Source: Methylococcaceae bacterium (GTDB lineage Bacteria; Pseudomonadota; Gammaproteobacteria; Methylococcales; Methylomonadaceae). From it: a stretch of DNA of 50,632 bases. Shown here piece after piece: positions 17,357 to 26,479 of the stretch. The position numbers were made by a program, and so were the translations under genes. Under the pieces are notes generated by a model, which saw only the letters and a list, made by a program, of their open reading frames with translations, searched no databases and had not been told where the DNA came from. The stretch lies in the NCBI GenBank assembly GCA_013141155.1, contig JABFRM010000024.1:1-50632 (forward strand), written 5' to 3'. Every line of letters begins with the position of its first letter. The first letter of the stretch is position 1.

Positions 17357-18775
17357 ATGTTACGAAAAGTTCTAATTGCCAATCGTGGCGAGATTGCCGT
17401 ACGCATCATTCGCGCCTGTGCAGAGATGGGCATCCGTTCGGTGGCTATCTATTCGGAAGCCGACCGCTTTGCCCTGCATGTCAAAAAAGCGGATGAATCC
17501 TATTGCATCGGCAGTGAACCGATGGCGGGGTATCTGAATGTCTACGCGCTGGTTGATCTGGCAGCAGCGACAGGTTGTGATGCGGTTCATCCGGGCTACG
17601 GGTTTTTATCGGAAAATGCAGGGTTCGCCAAGGCCTGTCAGGAACGTGGCATCATCTTTATTGGGCCGAGCGCCGAAGTCATTTCGCGTATGGGCGATAA
17701 AACCGAAGCCAGAAAAGCCATGATTGCTGCTGGTATTCCCGTTACACCCGGCACTGAAGGCAATTTAAGCAGCGTTGAAGAGGCGCTGCAAGTTGCCGAG
17801 AAAATAGGCTTTCCGGTGATGTTAAAGGCAACTTCCGGTGGCGGCGGTCGTGGCATTCGGCGCTGTGATACGCGCGATGAATTGCAGCGGCAATATCCGC
17901 GCGTCATTTCTGAAGCCACCAAGGCTTTCGGCAGCGCGGAAGTATTTTTGGAAAAGTGCATCGTCAACCCCAAGCATATTGAAGTCCAAATTCTCGCGGA
18001 TCAATTGGGCAATACCATCCATCTATATGAACGCGATTGTTCCATTCAACGTCGCAACCAAAAATTAATCGAAATCGCCCCCTCACCACAACTGGATGAA
18101 GCGCAACGTCAGTACATTGGCGGCTTAGCGGTGCTGGCAGCGAAAGCGGTGGGTTATACCAATGCGGGTACGGTGGAGTTTTTGCTGGATGAACATGACC
18201 GTTTTTACTTTATGGAAATGAATACCCGCGTGCAGGTGGAACACACCATCACCGAAACCATTACCGGCGTGGATATTGTTGAAGAACAAATTCGCGTGGC
18301 GGCGGGGTTGCCGTTACGTTTCAAGCAGGAAGAAATAATCCGCCGCGGCTATGCCATTCAGTTCCGCATCAATGCCGAAGACCCTAAAAACAGCTTTTTG
18401 CCGAGCTTTGGGCGCATTTCCCGTTACTATGCGCCAGGAGGCCCTGGCGTGCGGACTGATACTGCGATTTATACCGGCTACGACATTCCGCCGTTTTACG
18501 ATTCTATGTTAGCCAAGGTAATCGTCAGCGCCCTCACTTGGGAAGATACCATCAAACGTGGCGAACGGGCGTTACGCGACATGGGCTTGTTTGGCATTAA
18601 AACCACCATCCCCTATTATCTGGAAATTTTAAAACACCCTGATTTTCGCGCGGCAAAATTCAATACCGGTTTTGTGGAAAAATACCCCGAATTGGTCAAT
18701 TATTCCAATAAACCTAGGCCAGAAGTGTTGGCGAGTGTGATTGCGGCAGCGATGGCGGCGCATACGGGATTGTGA
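17357..18775 (+). CDS. Biotin carboxylase, pyruvate carboxylase subunit A type
   Basis: 472-residue ATP-dependent biotin carboxylase. MLRKVLIANRGEIAVRIIRA begins the pre-ATP-grasp domain; the glycine-rich loop is KATSGGGGRGIRRC, and the catalytic region is MEMNTRVQVEHTITE. The C-terminal stretch (TGYDIPPFYDSMLAKVIV, GIKTTIPYYLEIL) and ~470 residues resemble the PycA subunit of two-subunit pyruvate carboxylases more than the ~450-residue AccC. The partner biotin/carboxyltransferase subunit (oadA/pycB) is not adjacent. The start chosen is the internal ATG directly before the conserved N-terminus. Likely role: anaplerotic oxaloacetate formation, if paired with PycB. Confidence 0.85.
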   Translation: MLRKVLIANRGEIAVRIIRACAEMGIRSVAIYSEADRFALHVKKADESYCIGSEPMAGYLNVYALVDLAAATGCDAVHPGYGFLSENAGFAKACQERGIIFIGPSAEVISRMGDKTEARKAMIAAGIPVTPGTEGNLSSVEEALQVAEKIGFPVMLKATSGGGGRGIRRCDTRDELQRQYPRVISEATKAFGSAEVFLEKCIVNPKHIEVQILADQLGNTIHLYERDCSIQRRNQKLIEIAPSPQLDEAQRQYIGGLAVLAAKAVGYTNAGTVEFLLDEHDRFYFMEMNTRVQVEHTITETITGVDIVEEQIRVAAGLPLRFKQEEIIRRGYAIQFRINAEDPKNSFLPSFGRISRYYAPGGPGVRTDTAIYTGYDIPPFYDSMLAKVIVSALTWEDTIKRGERALRDMGLFGIKTTIPYYLEILKHPDFRAAKFNTGFVEKYPELVNYSNKPRPEVLASVIAAAMAAHTGL

Positions 18776-18874
18776 TGCGTTATCGCCACTATTGGAAAAA
18801 TAACGAGTATTGCATTTACTAAGTAACAAAGCTAAAGTTCTCGGGAATATAGTGTGGTTCAGTATGAGGTTAAG

Positions 18875-18905
18875 CCGTTCGTACTGAACTCTGTCGAAGC
18901 ATGAG
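18875..18905. repeat. Short palindromic dispersed repeat
   Basis: CCGTTCGTACTGAACTCTGT followed by CGAAGC, in the orientation opposite to 2794 and related to 41251-41293. It lies in the ~295-base gap before the PilZ gene, in which nothing else was recognised. Confidence 0.5.
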
Positions 18906-19070
18906 AAGGCTTCTTTGCGCGCACCCAACTGATTTTTTAGGATAAAGGAAGCTCTGTGTCATGCAATCGCTACGATTAATTCATCACCCATTCGATATTT
19001 TTATAGTACACTTCCGCCAACGATATTGCTGGAGCTTATAAGCCCTTAAAGCAATTACCTTTCGCATCGG

Positions 19071-19376
19071 ATGACTATGCTGGAATATGATGAAAAACGT
19101 AATTATGATCGCATGGATGTCGATTGTGAGCTTACTTACCGGTTGGCGGATTCGGACGTGGTGCAACAGGGGTGTTGTACTTCCATCAGCGGCGCAGGCA
19201 TGTCGTTTATCGCCGCACATTCTATTGAATTGGGTAAGGCCCTGGAAATTCGAATATTACCAGGCAAGTCGATTTCGCCGCCGTTGGTCGCTTTTATTGA
19301 AACCGTGCGATGTATAAGGCAAGCTGATGGTCATTTTGAAATCGCCGCTGCCATTAAAGGCATCAAAGCCGACTAA
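19071..19376 (+). CDS. PilZ-domain protein
   Basis: 101-residue stand-alone PilZ domain, a c-di-GMP receptor fold. The first binding motif RxxxR is present as KRNYDR (residues 9-14). The second, canonically (D/N)xSxxG, reads SISGAG, so the acidic/amide position is Ser and ligand binding may be weak. A second ATG (MLEYDEK) two codons inside is an alternative start. No flagellar, pilus or cellulose gene is adjacent. Confidence 0.82.
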   Translation: MTMLEYDEKRNYDRMDVDCELTYRLADSDVVQQGCCTSISGAGMSFIAAHSIELGKALEIRILPGKSISPPLVAFIETVRCIRQADGHFEIAAAIKGIKAD

Positions 19377-19416
19377 TATTTTTTGTATCCGCATTTTTTA
19401 GCAGACGTTAATACCT

Positions 19417-19821
19417 ATGTTTACGATTACCAAAGAGGTTTATTTTTGCTACGGTCACCGCTTAATGAATCATCCTGGCAAATGCCGCCACTTGCACGGA
19501 CACAGCGTTAAAGCGGCCATTTCGATTAGCCATGATCAACTCAATGCGCAAGGCATGGTTTGTGATTTCGCGGACATTCGTGAAGCCGTTGAGGTATTTA
19601 TTGAGCAACAATTGGATCATAACTTTTTGTTACATAAAGATGATCCGCTTATTCCGTTGCTGATTCAGCAAAATGAACGTTTTCTCGCGCTGGATGAGCA
19701 TCCTACTGCTGAGGTACTCAGCAAAATAATTTTTGTGTACCTTAAGCAGCAAGGGTTTAACGTGCAACAAGTGGTGCTGTGGGAAACCGCGAGCGCCAGT
19801 GCCGGTTATCGGGAAGATTAA
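19417..19821 (+). CDS. queD: 6-carboxytetrahydropterin synthase (QueD/PTPS family)
   Basis: 134-residue T-fold enzyme. In queuosine synthesis QueD converts dihydroneopterin triphosphate to 6-carboxytetrahydropterin. Zinc-binding histidines are seen in YGHRL (H14) and HLHGHS (H27, H29), the catalytic Cys at C23 (GKCRHLHGH), and the Asp-His element as LDHNFLL. A terminal WETASASAGY carries the substrate Glu. The downstream DUF1249 gene starts 8 bases after its stop. A tetrahydrobiopterin-type PTPS role cannot be ruled out from sequence alone. Confidence 0.88.
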   Translation: MFTITKEVYFCYGHRLMNHPGKCRHLHGHSVKAAISISHDQLNAQGMVCDFADIREAVEVFIEQQLDHNFLLHKDDPLIPLLIQQNERFLALDEHPTAEVLSKIIFVYLKQQGFNVQQVVLWETASASAGYRED

Positions 19822-19829
19822 AGCCCTTT

Positions 19830-20276
19830 ATGGCCTGCGTTGACCCTATCAATAAGTCGTGGTGTTTAGAGCAACTCTGCGAAGCCAATTATCAAAAACT
19901 GTTGCGCCTGGTCCCTGATTTATTGAGTATACAAAACCAGGCGATTGGTACGGCGCAGCAAAAAATGGCGTTGCAACTGCATATCCTTGACCGTAGCCCG
20001 TTTACCATGACCATTGAACTCAACCATCGCTTTGAGCAGCGTTTAGACCCTTTATTGCTCCCCGCCATTAAGATTCGCGTGTATCAAGATGCTAAATGCG
20101 CCGAGGTTTTGAGTGATCACGTTCGCGCAGATGTTGCCAAATTGTTTAAAGATCCCAGTCAAAGTGTTGCCATTATGAATTATAAATGGCGGCTAAATTA
20201 TTTTCTAAGCAAGTGGTTAGATCATTGCTTGTGCGCCGATTATCAATTTCAAACAGAACAGTTGGTGGCGGTTTAA
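19830..20276 (+). CDS. DUF1249 (YqiB-like) protein
   Basis: 148-residue cytoplasmic protein of the DUF1249 family, found mainly in gammaproteobacteria, function unknown. Typical features are the N-terminal CEANYQKLLRLVPDLL, the central PFTMTIELNHRF, IKIRVYQDAKCAEVL and the C-terminal KWRLNYFLSKWLDHCL. I start at the Met giving MACVDPINKSW, 8 bases after queD, and not inside queD. The tight spacing implies co-transcription with queD. Confidence 0.82.
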   Translation: MACVDPINKSWCLEQLCEANYQKLLRLVPDLLSIQNQAIGTAQQKMALQLHILDRSPFTMTIELNHRFEQRLDPLLLPAIKIRVYQDAKCAEVLSDHVRADVAKLFKDPSQSVAIMNYKWRLNYFLSKWLDHCLCADYQFQTEQLVAV

Positions 20277-20435
20277 TTATTGTGTAGAAATGAATATAGC
20301 ACGCTTGGATATTTCAGCTTGCTCATTGTGGGTTACGTCGCGCTAATGTGAGAGAGCTTTTAAAGACAGTGCGCGACTAACCTGCCCTACACGTAAGTTG
20401 GACAAAACCAAAAAAATTTACAGAGGATTTTGCGC

Positions 20436-22466
20436 GTGTATTTGATTTATCTTTTCCTGACTATCGCTCTGATTCTGGTTAATTTTGCCGGATTAAACGC
20501 CTGGGTTAGCCGGTATCTCCCTGCCCAGGCTAGCGCACGGGTATTAGGGTTATGTGTCATTATCTTGATGTTGTTTGCCTTTGAACATCTACATGGATTG
20601 GGCAAGCTCACCTGGCTTTGGCCGCTGACTACCGGATTAGCTACATGGAGTCTTTACTGCCGCAAAGACCGTCGATTTTGGATAGGCGAACTGGTGTTTG
20701 CCGTAGGCTTTATTTATGGCATTGCTTGGCGCTTTGGGTATCCCAATATTGATGGCGGTTCGGAGCATCTGACTGATCTTTATTTCATCAGCAATTTTGT
20801 GAATGGCGAAACCTTGCCCGCAAAAGACCGCTGGTTGGCGGGGGATTTGTTCACTTGTTATTACGCTTTCCAGCATTATGCGGCGGCACTTTTAGTGCGG
20901 CTGTTCAATGTGGAGGTCGGCTTAGCCATGAATCTCGCTTGGGCGCTATTAATAGCCCTGTTGCTGAGTTTGGGCTGGGAAATAAGTGGTTATTTTGTTA
21001 AGCGTTTTGCATTGCGGGTGCTGTTGCTTCTCGCGCTGATGCTGGGCGGTAATGGCCTGAGTCCGCTCATGCCGTTTATGATTAAAGATACCACCACCGA
21101 TATTGCCAGCAAAGCAAACGATGCGATTACCCGCGCTTGGGCAACTACGCGTTTTGCGGGGATGTACGAGGAGCAGGTAAATACGCCGTTAGGTCGTGCC
21201 ATTACTCGGGACTTTCAAAAACCCGATGTTGCTGAGCATATTGAATTACCCTTGGAAACCATCGCTTACTATAGCGTCTTAGGGGATTATCATCCGCCTT
21301 TAAGTGGTTTTGTGATTGCGCTGTGGACACTGGCATTGAGCGCTTTTTTAGGCTTGCGAAAAGTGCTGGATACGCCGAAAAAGATCGAGCAACCTTTTTC
21401 AAGCCGCATATCCGCTGACGCCTTGGCGTTTTTTGCCATGGGATTGACCCCGGCATTGGTTATCGTGACCAATGCCTGGGTATTTCCCTTACAGTGCGTG
21501 TTATTGGCAAGCTGGTTGGCATTAAGATATTGGAAAGCAGATATTCATTGGTCGGCGTTAATCGTAGGCGGTGGCGTGGGTTTTGCGCTGAGCTATCCTT
21601 TTTTGAGCTATTTTGCGCCTAGCTCGCTTGATACGCCGATCCATTGGGTGACTAAACAAGAGCATTCGCCCTTGCGCCTGTTGTTGGCACTGCACTGGCC
21701 GCTCCTGATTTGGCTGAGCGTTGGACTGATGCTGGCGAGGCGATCAGCTTGGGCTGGTTGGTTGGCGTTAACGCTGTTGGTGATTTTTTGCGCGTCTGAA
21801 TTAATTTATATAGATGATCCCTTATCAGGCAAATATCAACGCTTTAATACCACGCTTAAATGGTGGTCGTGGCTCTGGCCGACCGCGTTGATTGGTTTGG
21901 GCAGTGTGGCTTTGGGCATCGGTGGGCGACTGATTAAAACCCTTATGGTGCTGAGCTTATCTGCATTGCTGGTCTACACCATAGATCTAGGTCGTTACTG
22001 GCGTTATATCGACAAACCGCAGCTAGGGAAAATGGCGGGTAATGGCTGGCTTAAACAAGATAATACCCTACGCGAATTACTTATTTATTTGAAAAATGCC
22101 CCTGAGGGTATCGTTATGGAGTCAATCGAACAAGGTGCGTATTCAACCTCCAGCGCCTTAGCGTTATTCGCGAATAAACCGTTGCTGTTAGGCTGGCCTG
22201 ATCACCTCGGACAATGGCGGGGAAATCCGGCTTATATCAGCAATCGAGCGACTGATATTCGCGCTTTCTATAAGGGTGAACTGACTGATCCACTGAATTT
22301 TCTTAGGAAATTCCCAGTGCAAACAATTATTTGGACAGCAACTGATCAGCAACGCGCGCCTACGGTACGCGAAAAATTGCAGGCGCAAATTAACCAAGAT
22401 TACCATTGGCGTGCTTTTGACCAAAATGGCGCGCAAGCTGTGGGTATTTGGGAGCGTCGTTTATAA
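20436..22466 (+). CDS. DUF2298 polytopic membrane protein
   Basis: 676-residue inner-membrane protein with many hydrophobic segments through its first ~530 residues and a soluble C-terminal part. It contains the family signature around residues 130-170: LPAKDRWLAGDLFTCYYAFQ followed by an Asn-containing helix. DUF2298 proteins look like GT-C-type glycosyltransferases, but no substrate is known to me. The GTG start at 20436 has AGAGGA 8 bases upstream; the TTG two codons earlier is too close to that site. Monocistronic. Confidence 0.8.
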   Translation: MYLIYLFLTIALILVNFAGLNAWVSRYLPAQASARVLGLCVIILMLFAFEHLHGLGKLTWLWPLTTGLATWSLYCRKDRRFWIGELVFAVGFIYGIAWRFGYPNIDGGSEHLTDLYFISNFVNGETLPAKDRWLAGDLFTCYYAFQHYAAALLVRLFNVEVGLAMNLAWALLIALLLSLGWEISGYFVKRFALRVLLLLALMLGGNGLSPLMPFMIKDTTTDIASKANDAITRAWATTRFAGMYEEQVNTPLGRAITRDFQKPDVAEHIELPLETIAYYSVLGDYHPPLSGFVIALWTLALSAFLGLRKVLDTPKKIEQPFSSRISADALAFFAMGLTPALVIVTNAWVFPLQCVLLASWLALRYWKADIHWSALIVGGGVGFALSYPFLSYFAPSSLDTPIHWVTKQEHSPLRLLLALHWPLLIWLSVGLMLARRSAWAGWLALTLLVIFCASELIYIDDPLSGKYQRFNTTLKWWSWLWPTALIGLGSVALGIGGRLIKTLMVLSLSALLVYTIDLGRYWRYIDKPQLGKMAGNGWLKQDNTLRELLIYLKNAPEGIVMESIEQGAYSTSSALALFANKPLLLGWPDHLGQWRGNPAYISNRATDIRAFYKGELTDPLNFLRKFPVQTIIWTATDQQRAPTVREKLQAQINQDYHWRAFDQNGAQAVGIWERRL

Positions 22467-22470
22467 AATA

Positions 22471-22498
22471 TCCCCTAACCCCTCTTTTTCAAAGAGGG
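22471..22498. repeat. CCCCTAACCCCTC-type dispersed repeat
   Basis: CCCCTAACCCCTCTTTTTC followed by AAAGAGGG, starting just after the DUF2298 gene stop. The same motif is at 30281, 31075 and inside 2563-2741. The CCCTCTTT/AAAGAGGG parts form a small hairpin that may act as a terminator. Confidence 0.6.
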
Positions 22499-22553
22499 CG
22501 ATTCACCTTACGATTATTGTAACAAAGTTGAATTAATGCTGGCGTCAAGCCGG

Positions 22554-22749
22554 CACCTGATTAGCAAGCTGCTTCAGCCAACGTCAAAAAAACCATCATT
22601 CCGGCAGGGAAGCCGGAATCCAGAGCCAGGGACGGTGATTTTCCAGATACCCTGCCAAGTCATACATTCAAAACCATCGCTATGCTCTCCCGATACTGGC
22701 ATCCCTGCCAGTATGGCGGTGTTGGCTGAAGCAGCTTGCTAATCAGGTG
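22554..22749. mobile_element. MITE-like element B with perfect 29-bp terminal inverted repeats
   Basis: 196 bases bounded by exactly matching 29-bp inverted repeats (22554-22582 and 22721-22749; outer end CACCTGATTAGCAAGC...). Inside are two more palindromes: ATTCCGGCAGGGAAGCCGGA, and ATACTGGCATCCCTGCCAGT followed by AT. No coding capacity. A diverged, shorter relative is at 13629-13728. The rest of the 22467-22930 gap shows only the repeat at 22471. Confidence 0.75.
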
Positions 22750-22930
22750 TTTTTTGTCGATGATAGTTTAGCGGAGGTGCGACAATTTGCCACATGTGCA
22801 AGGATACTGTTTGAGTGTAAACTTGCCACAACTCTTGTATGCGCCTCTTTAAACAAGGAACCAGAGTTAAAAACCTTCCCCTAAATGCGGTCAGATCATC
22901 TGATCGCATTCTTTTATTTGAAGCTATTTG

Positions 22931-23518
22931 TTACCTTGAATTAGCCTCGACAATTTCAGCATAGCGATAACAATTGACCGTATGATCATTCACCATACCA
23001 GTTGCCTGCATGTGCGCATAACAAATAGTTGAGCCGACAAATTTAAACCCACGTTGCTTCAAGTCTTTGCTCATGGCATCTGAAATAGGCGTAATCGCCG
23101 GAACTTCTGACGGTTGCCGCCATAAATTCTGAATGGGTTTGCCTGCAACAAAGCGCCAAATATACGCATCAAAGCTACCAAATTCGGCTTGCACTTTTAT
23201 AAACGCCTGGGCATTGGTGATCGCCGCATTTATTTTAAGCTTGTTTCTAATAATGTCTGGATTAGCTAAAAGCGCATTGACCTTATCCGCATCAAAACGC
23301 GCCACTTGCTCGACATCAAAATGCTTAAACGCTTTTCGGTAGCCTTCGCGTTTCTTCAATATGGTTGACCAACTTAAACCCGCCTGCGCACCTTCCAGAA
23401 TCAAAAACTCAAACAATAGCCGATCATCATGCACCGGCACGCCCCATTCCGTATCATGATAATGTTCTTCATGTGGACTTTTTATTGCCCAGCTACATTT
23501 ATCCATCGCTTTACCCAT
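22931..23518 (-). CDS. tag: DNA-3-methyladenine glycosylase I
   Basis: 195-residue base-excision repair enzyme removing 3-methyladenine. Recognisable: CSWAIKSPHEEHYHDTEWGV, FEFLILEGAQAGLSWSTIL, RNKLKINAAITNA and FKFVGSTICYAHMQATGMVN. The first Cys and the C-terminal His/Cys residues fit the zinc-snap of Tag. The start is either the first Met (MGKAMDK) or MDKCSW four codons later. Confidence 0.95.
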   Translation of the reverse strand: MGKAMDKCSWAIKSPHEEHYHDTEWGVPVHDDRLLFEFLILEGAQAGLSWSTILKKREGYRKAFKHFDVEQVARFDADKVNALLANPDIIRNKLKINAAITNAQAFIKVQAEFGSFDAYIWRFVAGKPIQNLWRQPSEVPAITPISDAMSKDLKQRGFKFVGSTICYAHMQATGMVNDHTVNCYRYAEIVEANSR

Positions 23519-23613
23519 AATAAATTATAGTTATTGGCACTTAATTGTATACAATCATAAGTCTAAACCATACTAAACCCAACTGTTATCTTAACCCCGC
23601 AGTGGCAAAAACC

Positions 23614-24774
23614 ATGAATCGAATCGCCTTAAAAATGTTAATGGGAGATCGCGGTAAATATTTCGGCATTGTGATGGGTTTAACCTTCGCCTCGTTGATT
23701 ATGACGCAGCAACCCGCGATATTTGTGGGCTTGATGACGCGCACTTTCAGTTTTATTTCGGATGTGGGCTTACCAGACATTTGGGTGATGGATGCCAAAG
23801 TGCAATTTGTTGATGATATTAAACCGCTGCAAGACACCGAGTTGTATCGGGTGCGCGGAATTTCCGGCGTGGAATGGGCAATGCCGATGTATAAGGGCTT
23901 GTTAAAAGCGCGGCTGACTGACGGCACTTTTCAGACCTGCAATGTTGTCGGCTTGGACGATACTACCTTAATCGGTGGGCCGCCAGTGATGTTAGCGGGG
24001 CGAATTGAAGATCTTCGCCGCAGCGACGGCATTATTGTCGATATTGATGCCCTTAAAGAAAAACTTGCCAAGCCTTCAGGCACGCCTAACGGTAAACCCA
24101 TTCAACTGCAAATCGGTGATAGCCTAGAATTAAATGATCACCGTGCGATTATCGTCGGAATCGCGAAAGTGACGCGCACTTTTCAGTCGCAACCCGTTAT
24201 ATACACCACCTATTCCAGAGCCAAAAGCTATGCACCCAAAGAACGTAAGTTGTTATCGTTTGTTTTGGTTAAAGCGAAACCACAACAAAACCTGACCGAA
24301 CTTTCACAACGTATTCGTAAGAACACTGGCTTAGCAGCTTACACGCAGCAAGAGTTTATGGATCTGACGTATCAATATTTTATGAAAAATACCGGTATAC
24401 CGATTAATTTTGGCATTTCAGTTTTGTTAGGGTTTATCGTGGGTGCCGCCATCGCTGGGCAAACTTTTTATAATTTTACTTTGGAAAATATCCGGCAATT
24501 CGGGGTCTTAAAAGCGATGGGTACCAGCAATTGGACCTTGTTGCGGATGATATTATTGCAAGCGATTCTGGTCGGCCTGATCGGTTACGGCATGGGCGTA
24601 GGCTTAACCGCCTGGTTTGGTTATGCCATGCGTAATACCATATTGGCGTTTAGATTTCCGTGGCAATTGCTGGTGTTTAGTGGCGCTGGCGTGAGTTTGA
24701 TCTGTATGTTTGCGGCACTGCTGAGTATTGTTAAAGTGATTCGTTTGGAGCCTGCGATTGTTTTCAAAGGATAG
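23614..24774 (+). CDS. ABC exporter permease, DevC/FtsX-like
   Basis: 386-residue inner-membrane protein of the MacB/FtsX type: one N-terminal helix (KYFGIVMGLTFASLIM), a ~240-residue periplasmic domain, then three helices at the C-terminus. I start at MNRIALKMLMGDRGKYFG; the longer frame adds 23 unlikely residues. The ATPase begins 4 bases downstream and the adaptor overlaps that, giving a permease-ATPase-adaptor order. It resembles DevBCA/MacAB efflux units that work with a TolC-like channel; none is in the window. Substrate unknown. Confidence 0.85.
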   Translation: MNRIALKMLMGDRGKYFGIVMGLTFASLIMTQQPAIFVGLMTRTFSFISDVGLPDIWVMDAKVQFVDDIKPLQDTELYRVRGISGVEWAMPMYKGLLKARLTDGTFQTCNVVGLDDTTLIGGPPVMLAGRIEDLRRSDGIIVDIDALKEKLAKPSGTPNGKPIQLQIGDSLELNDHRAIIVGIAKVTRTFQSQPVIYTTYSRAKSYAPKERKLLSFVLVKAKPQQNLTELSQRIRKNTGLAAYTQQEFMDLTYQYFMKNTGIPINFGISVLLGFIVGAAIAGQTFYNFTLENIRQFGVLKAMGTSNWTLLRMILLQAILVGLIGYGMGVGLTAWFGYAMRNTILAFRFPWQLLVFSGAGVSLICMFAALLSIVKVIRLEPAIVFKG

Positions 24775-24777
24775 CGC

Positions 24778-25488
24778 ATGAGTGCGATTGCGGTACATTG
24801 CCAGAATTTGGTCAAAATCTATGCAACCGGCAATCAAAAAGTCACCGCATTAAATGGCATCAATCTCGACATTGCCCAGGGCGAATTAATGATGCTGGTG
24901 GGGCCTTCCGGTTGCGGCAAAACCACCTTGATTTCGGTGATCGCGGGTATTCTTGATCAAGACGATGGTGTTTGCGAATTATTCGGGCAAAATATCCTGA
25001 AGATGCGCAGTGCCGAGAAATTGAAGTTTCGTGCGCAAAATATTGGTTTTGTGTTTCAGGCGTTTAACCTGCTCCCTGCCTTGAATGCCATGGAAAATGT
25101 CTCCGTGCCGTTGATTATCAACGGCGTAAGGCGCCAAACAGCGGAGCGCCAAGCCGCTGCGGTGCTGGAACAAGTGGGCCTGGGTGAACGCAGAAAATCA
25201 TTGCCCGCAGAACTGTCCGGCGGGCAACAGCAACGGGTCGCGATTGCCCGCGCGTTGGTGCATAGTCCACGACTGATCGTTTGTGATGAACCGACCAGTG
25301 CCTTGGATCATGAAAGCGGACGTAATGTAATGACTTTACTTAAAGATGTTGCTTTACATAAAGATCGCACCTTGGTGATAGTGACCCACGATGCTAGGAT
25401 TTTTGAATTTGCGGATCGCATGGCGAAGATGGACGATGGACATATTGTGAATGTTAGCGGATCCAAACCATTGCACGAGGCGTTATGA
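24778..25488 (+). CDS. ABC exporter ATPase, DevA/MacB/LolD type
   Basis: 236-residue nucleotide-binding subunit powering the adjacent permease. Walker A GPSGCGKTT, Q-loop FVFQAFNLLPALNAMENV, signature LSGGQQQRV, Walker B LIVCDEPTSALD and H-loop VTHDAR are all intact. The AFNLLPALNAMENV region is typical of MacB/LolD-class ATPases. Its last codons overlap the start of the adaptor gene (4-base overlap). Confidence 0.93.
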   Translation: MSAIAVHCQNLVKIYATGNQKVTALNGINLDIAQGELMMLVGPSGCGKTTLISVIAGILDQDDGVCELFGQNILKMRSAEKLKFRAQNIGFVFQAFNLLPALNAMENVSVPLIINGVRRQTAERQAAAVLEQVGLGERRKSLPAELSGGQQQRVAIARALVHSPRLIVCDEPTSALDHESGRNVMTLLKDVALHKDRTLVIVTHDARIFEFADRMAKMDDGHIVNVSGSKPLHEAL

Positions 25489-26429
25489 TCACCAAATACT
25501 TACTCCCCTTACTGGCCATCATTGGTTTTCTGTTCGCCTCCTATACAGTGGTGAGCAGCAATAAACCTTTACCGGTTGCCCCAGCCGTTGCAGAACCCGC
25601 ATCAGCACCATTTAAAACCTTTATCGCCGGGGCAGGCATTATTGAACCCCAAAGCCAAAATATTGCCATTGGTACGCCGTTGTCACGCATCGTCAACATG
25701 GTCAGTGTCAAAGTTGGCGATAAAGTAAAAGCGGGTACGCCGTTATTTTATTTGGATGATCGCGATACCCGTGCTGAATTAAACGTAAAACTGGCGGATT
25801 TAGCCAAAGCGCAAACAGATTTAAGGGTCGCCAAAGCCAGCTTAAATGATACGCAAACCTTAAGCAATATGGCAGAAGCGGTCGCCGATAAAGGCGCGAT
25901 CAGCGGCGAAGAACTATTAAAAAGACGGAATGCACTACAGGTCAACAAAGCCAAGCTAGATAGCGCCAAAGCCTTGATCAAACAGGCGGAAGCAAGCGTT
26001 AACAATAGCCAGATTACCCTAGAGCGATTGGTCATACGCGCACCCGCAGAAGGTGAAGTGTTGCAAGTCAACTTGCGCGCAGGGGAATTTGCCCAGGCGG
26101 GCGCACTCAATACGCCGCTCATGGTGCTGGGCAATCTGGATGAACTGCATGTGCGCGTGGATATTGACGAAAACGATGCCTGGCGCTTTAACAAAACCAG
26201 TAAAGCCGTGGCGTATTTACGCGGTAATCGTAGCGTTAAAGTGGATTTAAATCTGGCTTATGTGGAGCCGTATGTCATCCCGAAAAAATCCTTAACTGGC
26301 GACAGTACCGAGCGCGTCGATACCCGCGTATTACAGGCGCTGTACCGTTTTGAACGCAAACAATTACCGATCTATGTCGGGCAACAAATGGATGTATTCA
26401 TTGCAGCGCAGGATTACAGCCCGCAATAA
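25485..26429 (+). CDS. HlyD-family periplasmic adaptor (DevB/MacA-like)
   Basis: 314-residue membrane-fusion protein. An N-terminal anchor (LLPLLAIIGFLFASYTVV) is followed by a lipoyl-like half (VSVKVGDKVKAGTPLFYLDD), a coiled-coil hairpin rich in Ala/Lys/Leu (residues ~95-175), the second lipoyl half (IRAPAEGEVLQVNLRAGEFA) and a beta-barrel (LHVRVDIDENDAWRF). It links an inner-membrane ABC pump to an outer-membrane channel. Its ATG overlaps the ATPase stop, so the three genes form an operon. Confidence 0.9.
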   Translation: MITKYLLPLLAIIGFLFASYTVVSSNKPLPVAPAVAEPASAPFKTFIAGAGIIEPQSQNIAIGTPLSRIVNMVSVKVGDKVKAGTPLFYLDDRDTRAELNVKLADLAKAQTDLRVAKASLNDTQTLSNMAEAVADKGAISGEELLKRRNALQVNKAKLDSAKALIKQAEASVNNSQITLERLVIRAPAEGEVLQVNLRAGEFAQAGALNTPLMVLGNLDELHVRVDIDENDAWRFNKTSKAVAYLRGNRSVKVDLNLAYVEPYVIPKKSLTGDSTERVDTRVLQALYRFERKQLPIYVGQQMDVFIAAQDYSPQ

Positions 26430-26479
26430 GAATAGGGTATATTTAGAGTTTCCTTCCATACTTAACCTAAATTGAACGT

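Noticed and set aside
23614-26429. A specific glycolipid (heterocyst-type) export role for the DevBCA-like operon
   Set aside because: Only the general architecture is shared; MacAB-like exporters look alike, and no substrate-specific feature is visible.
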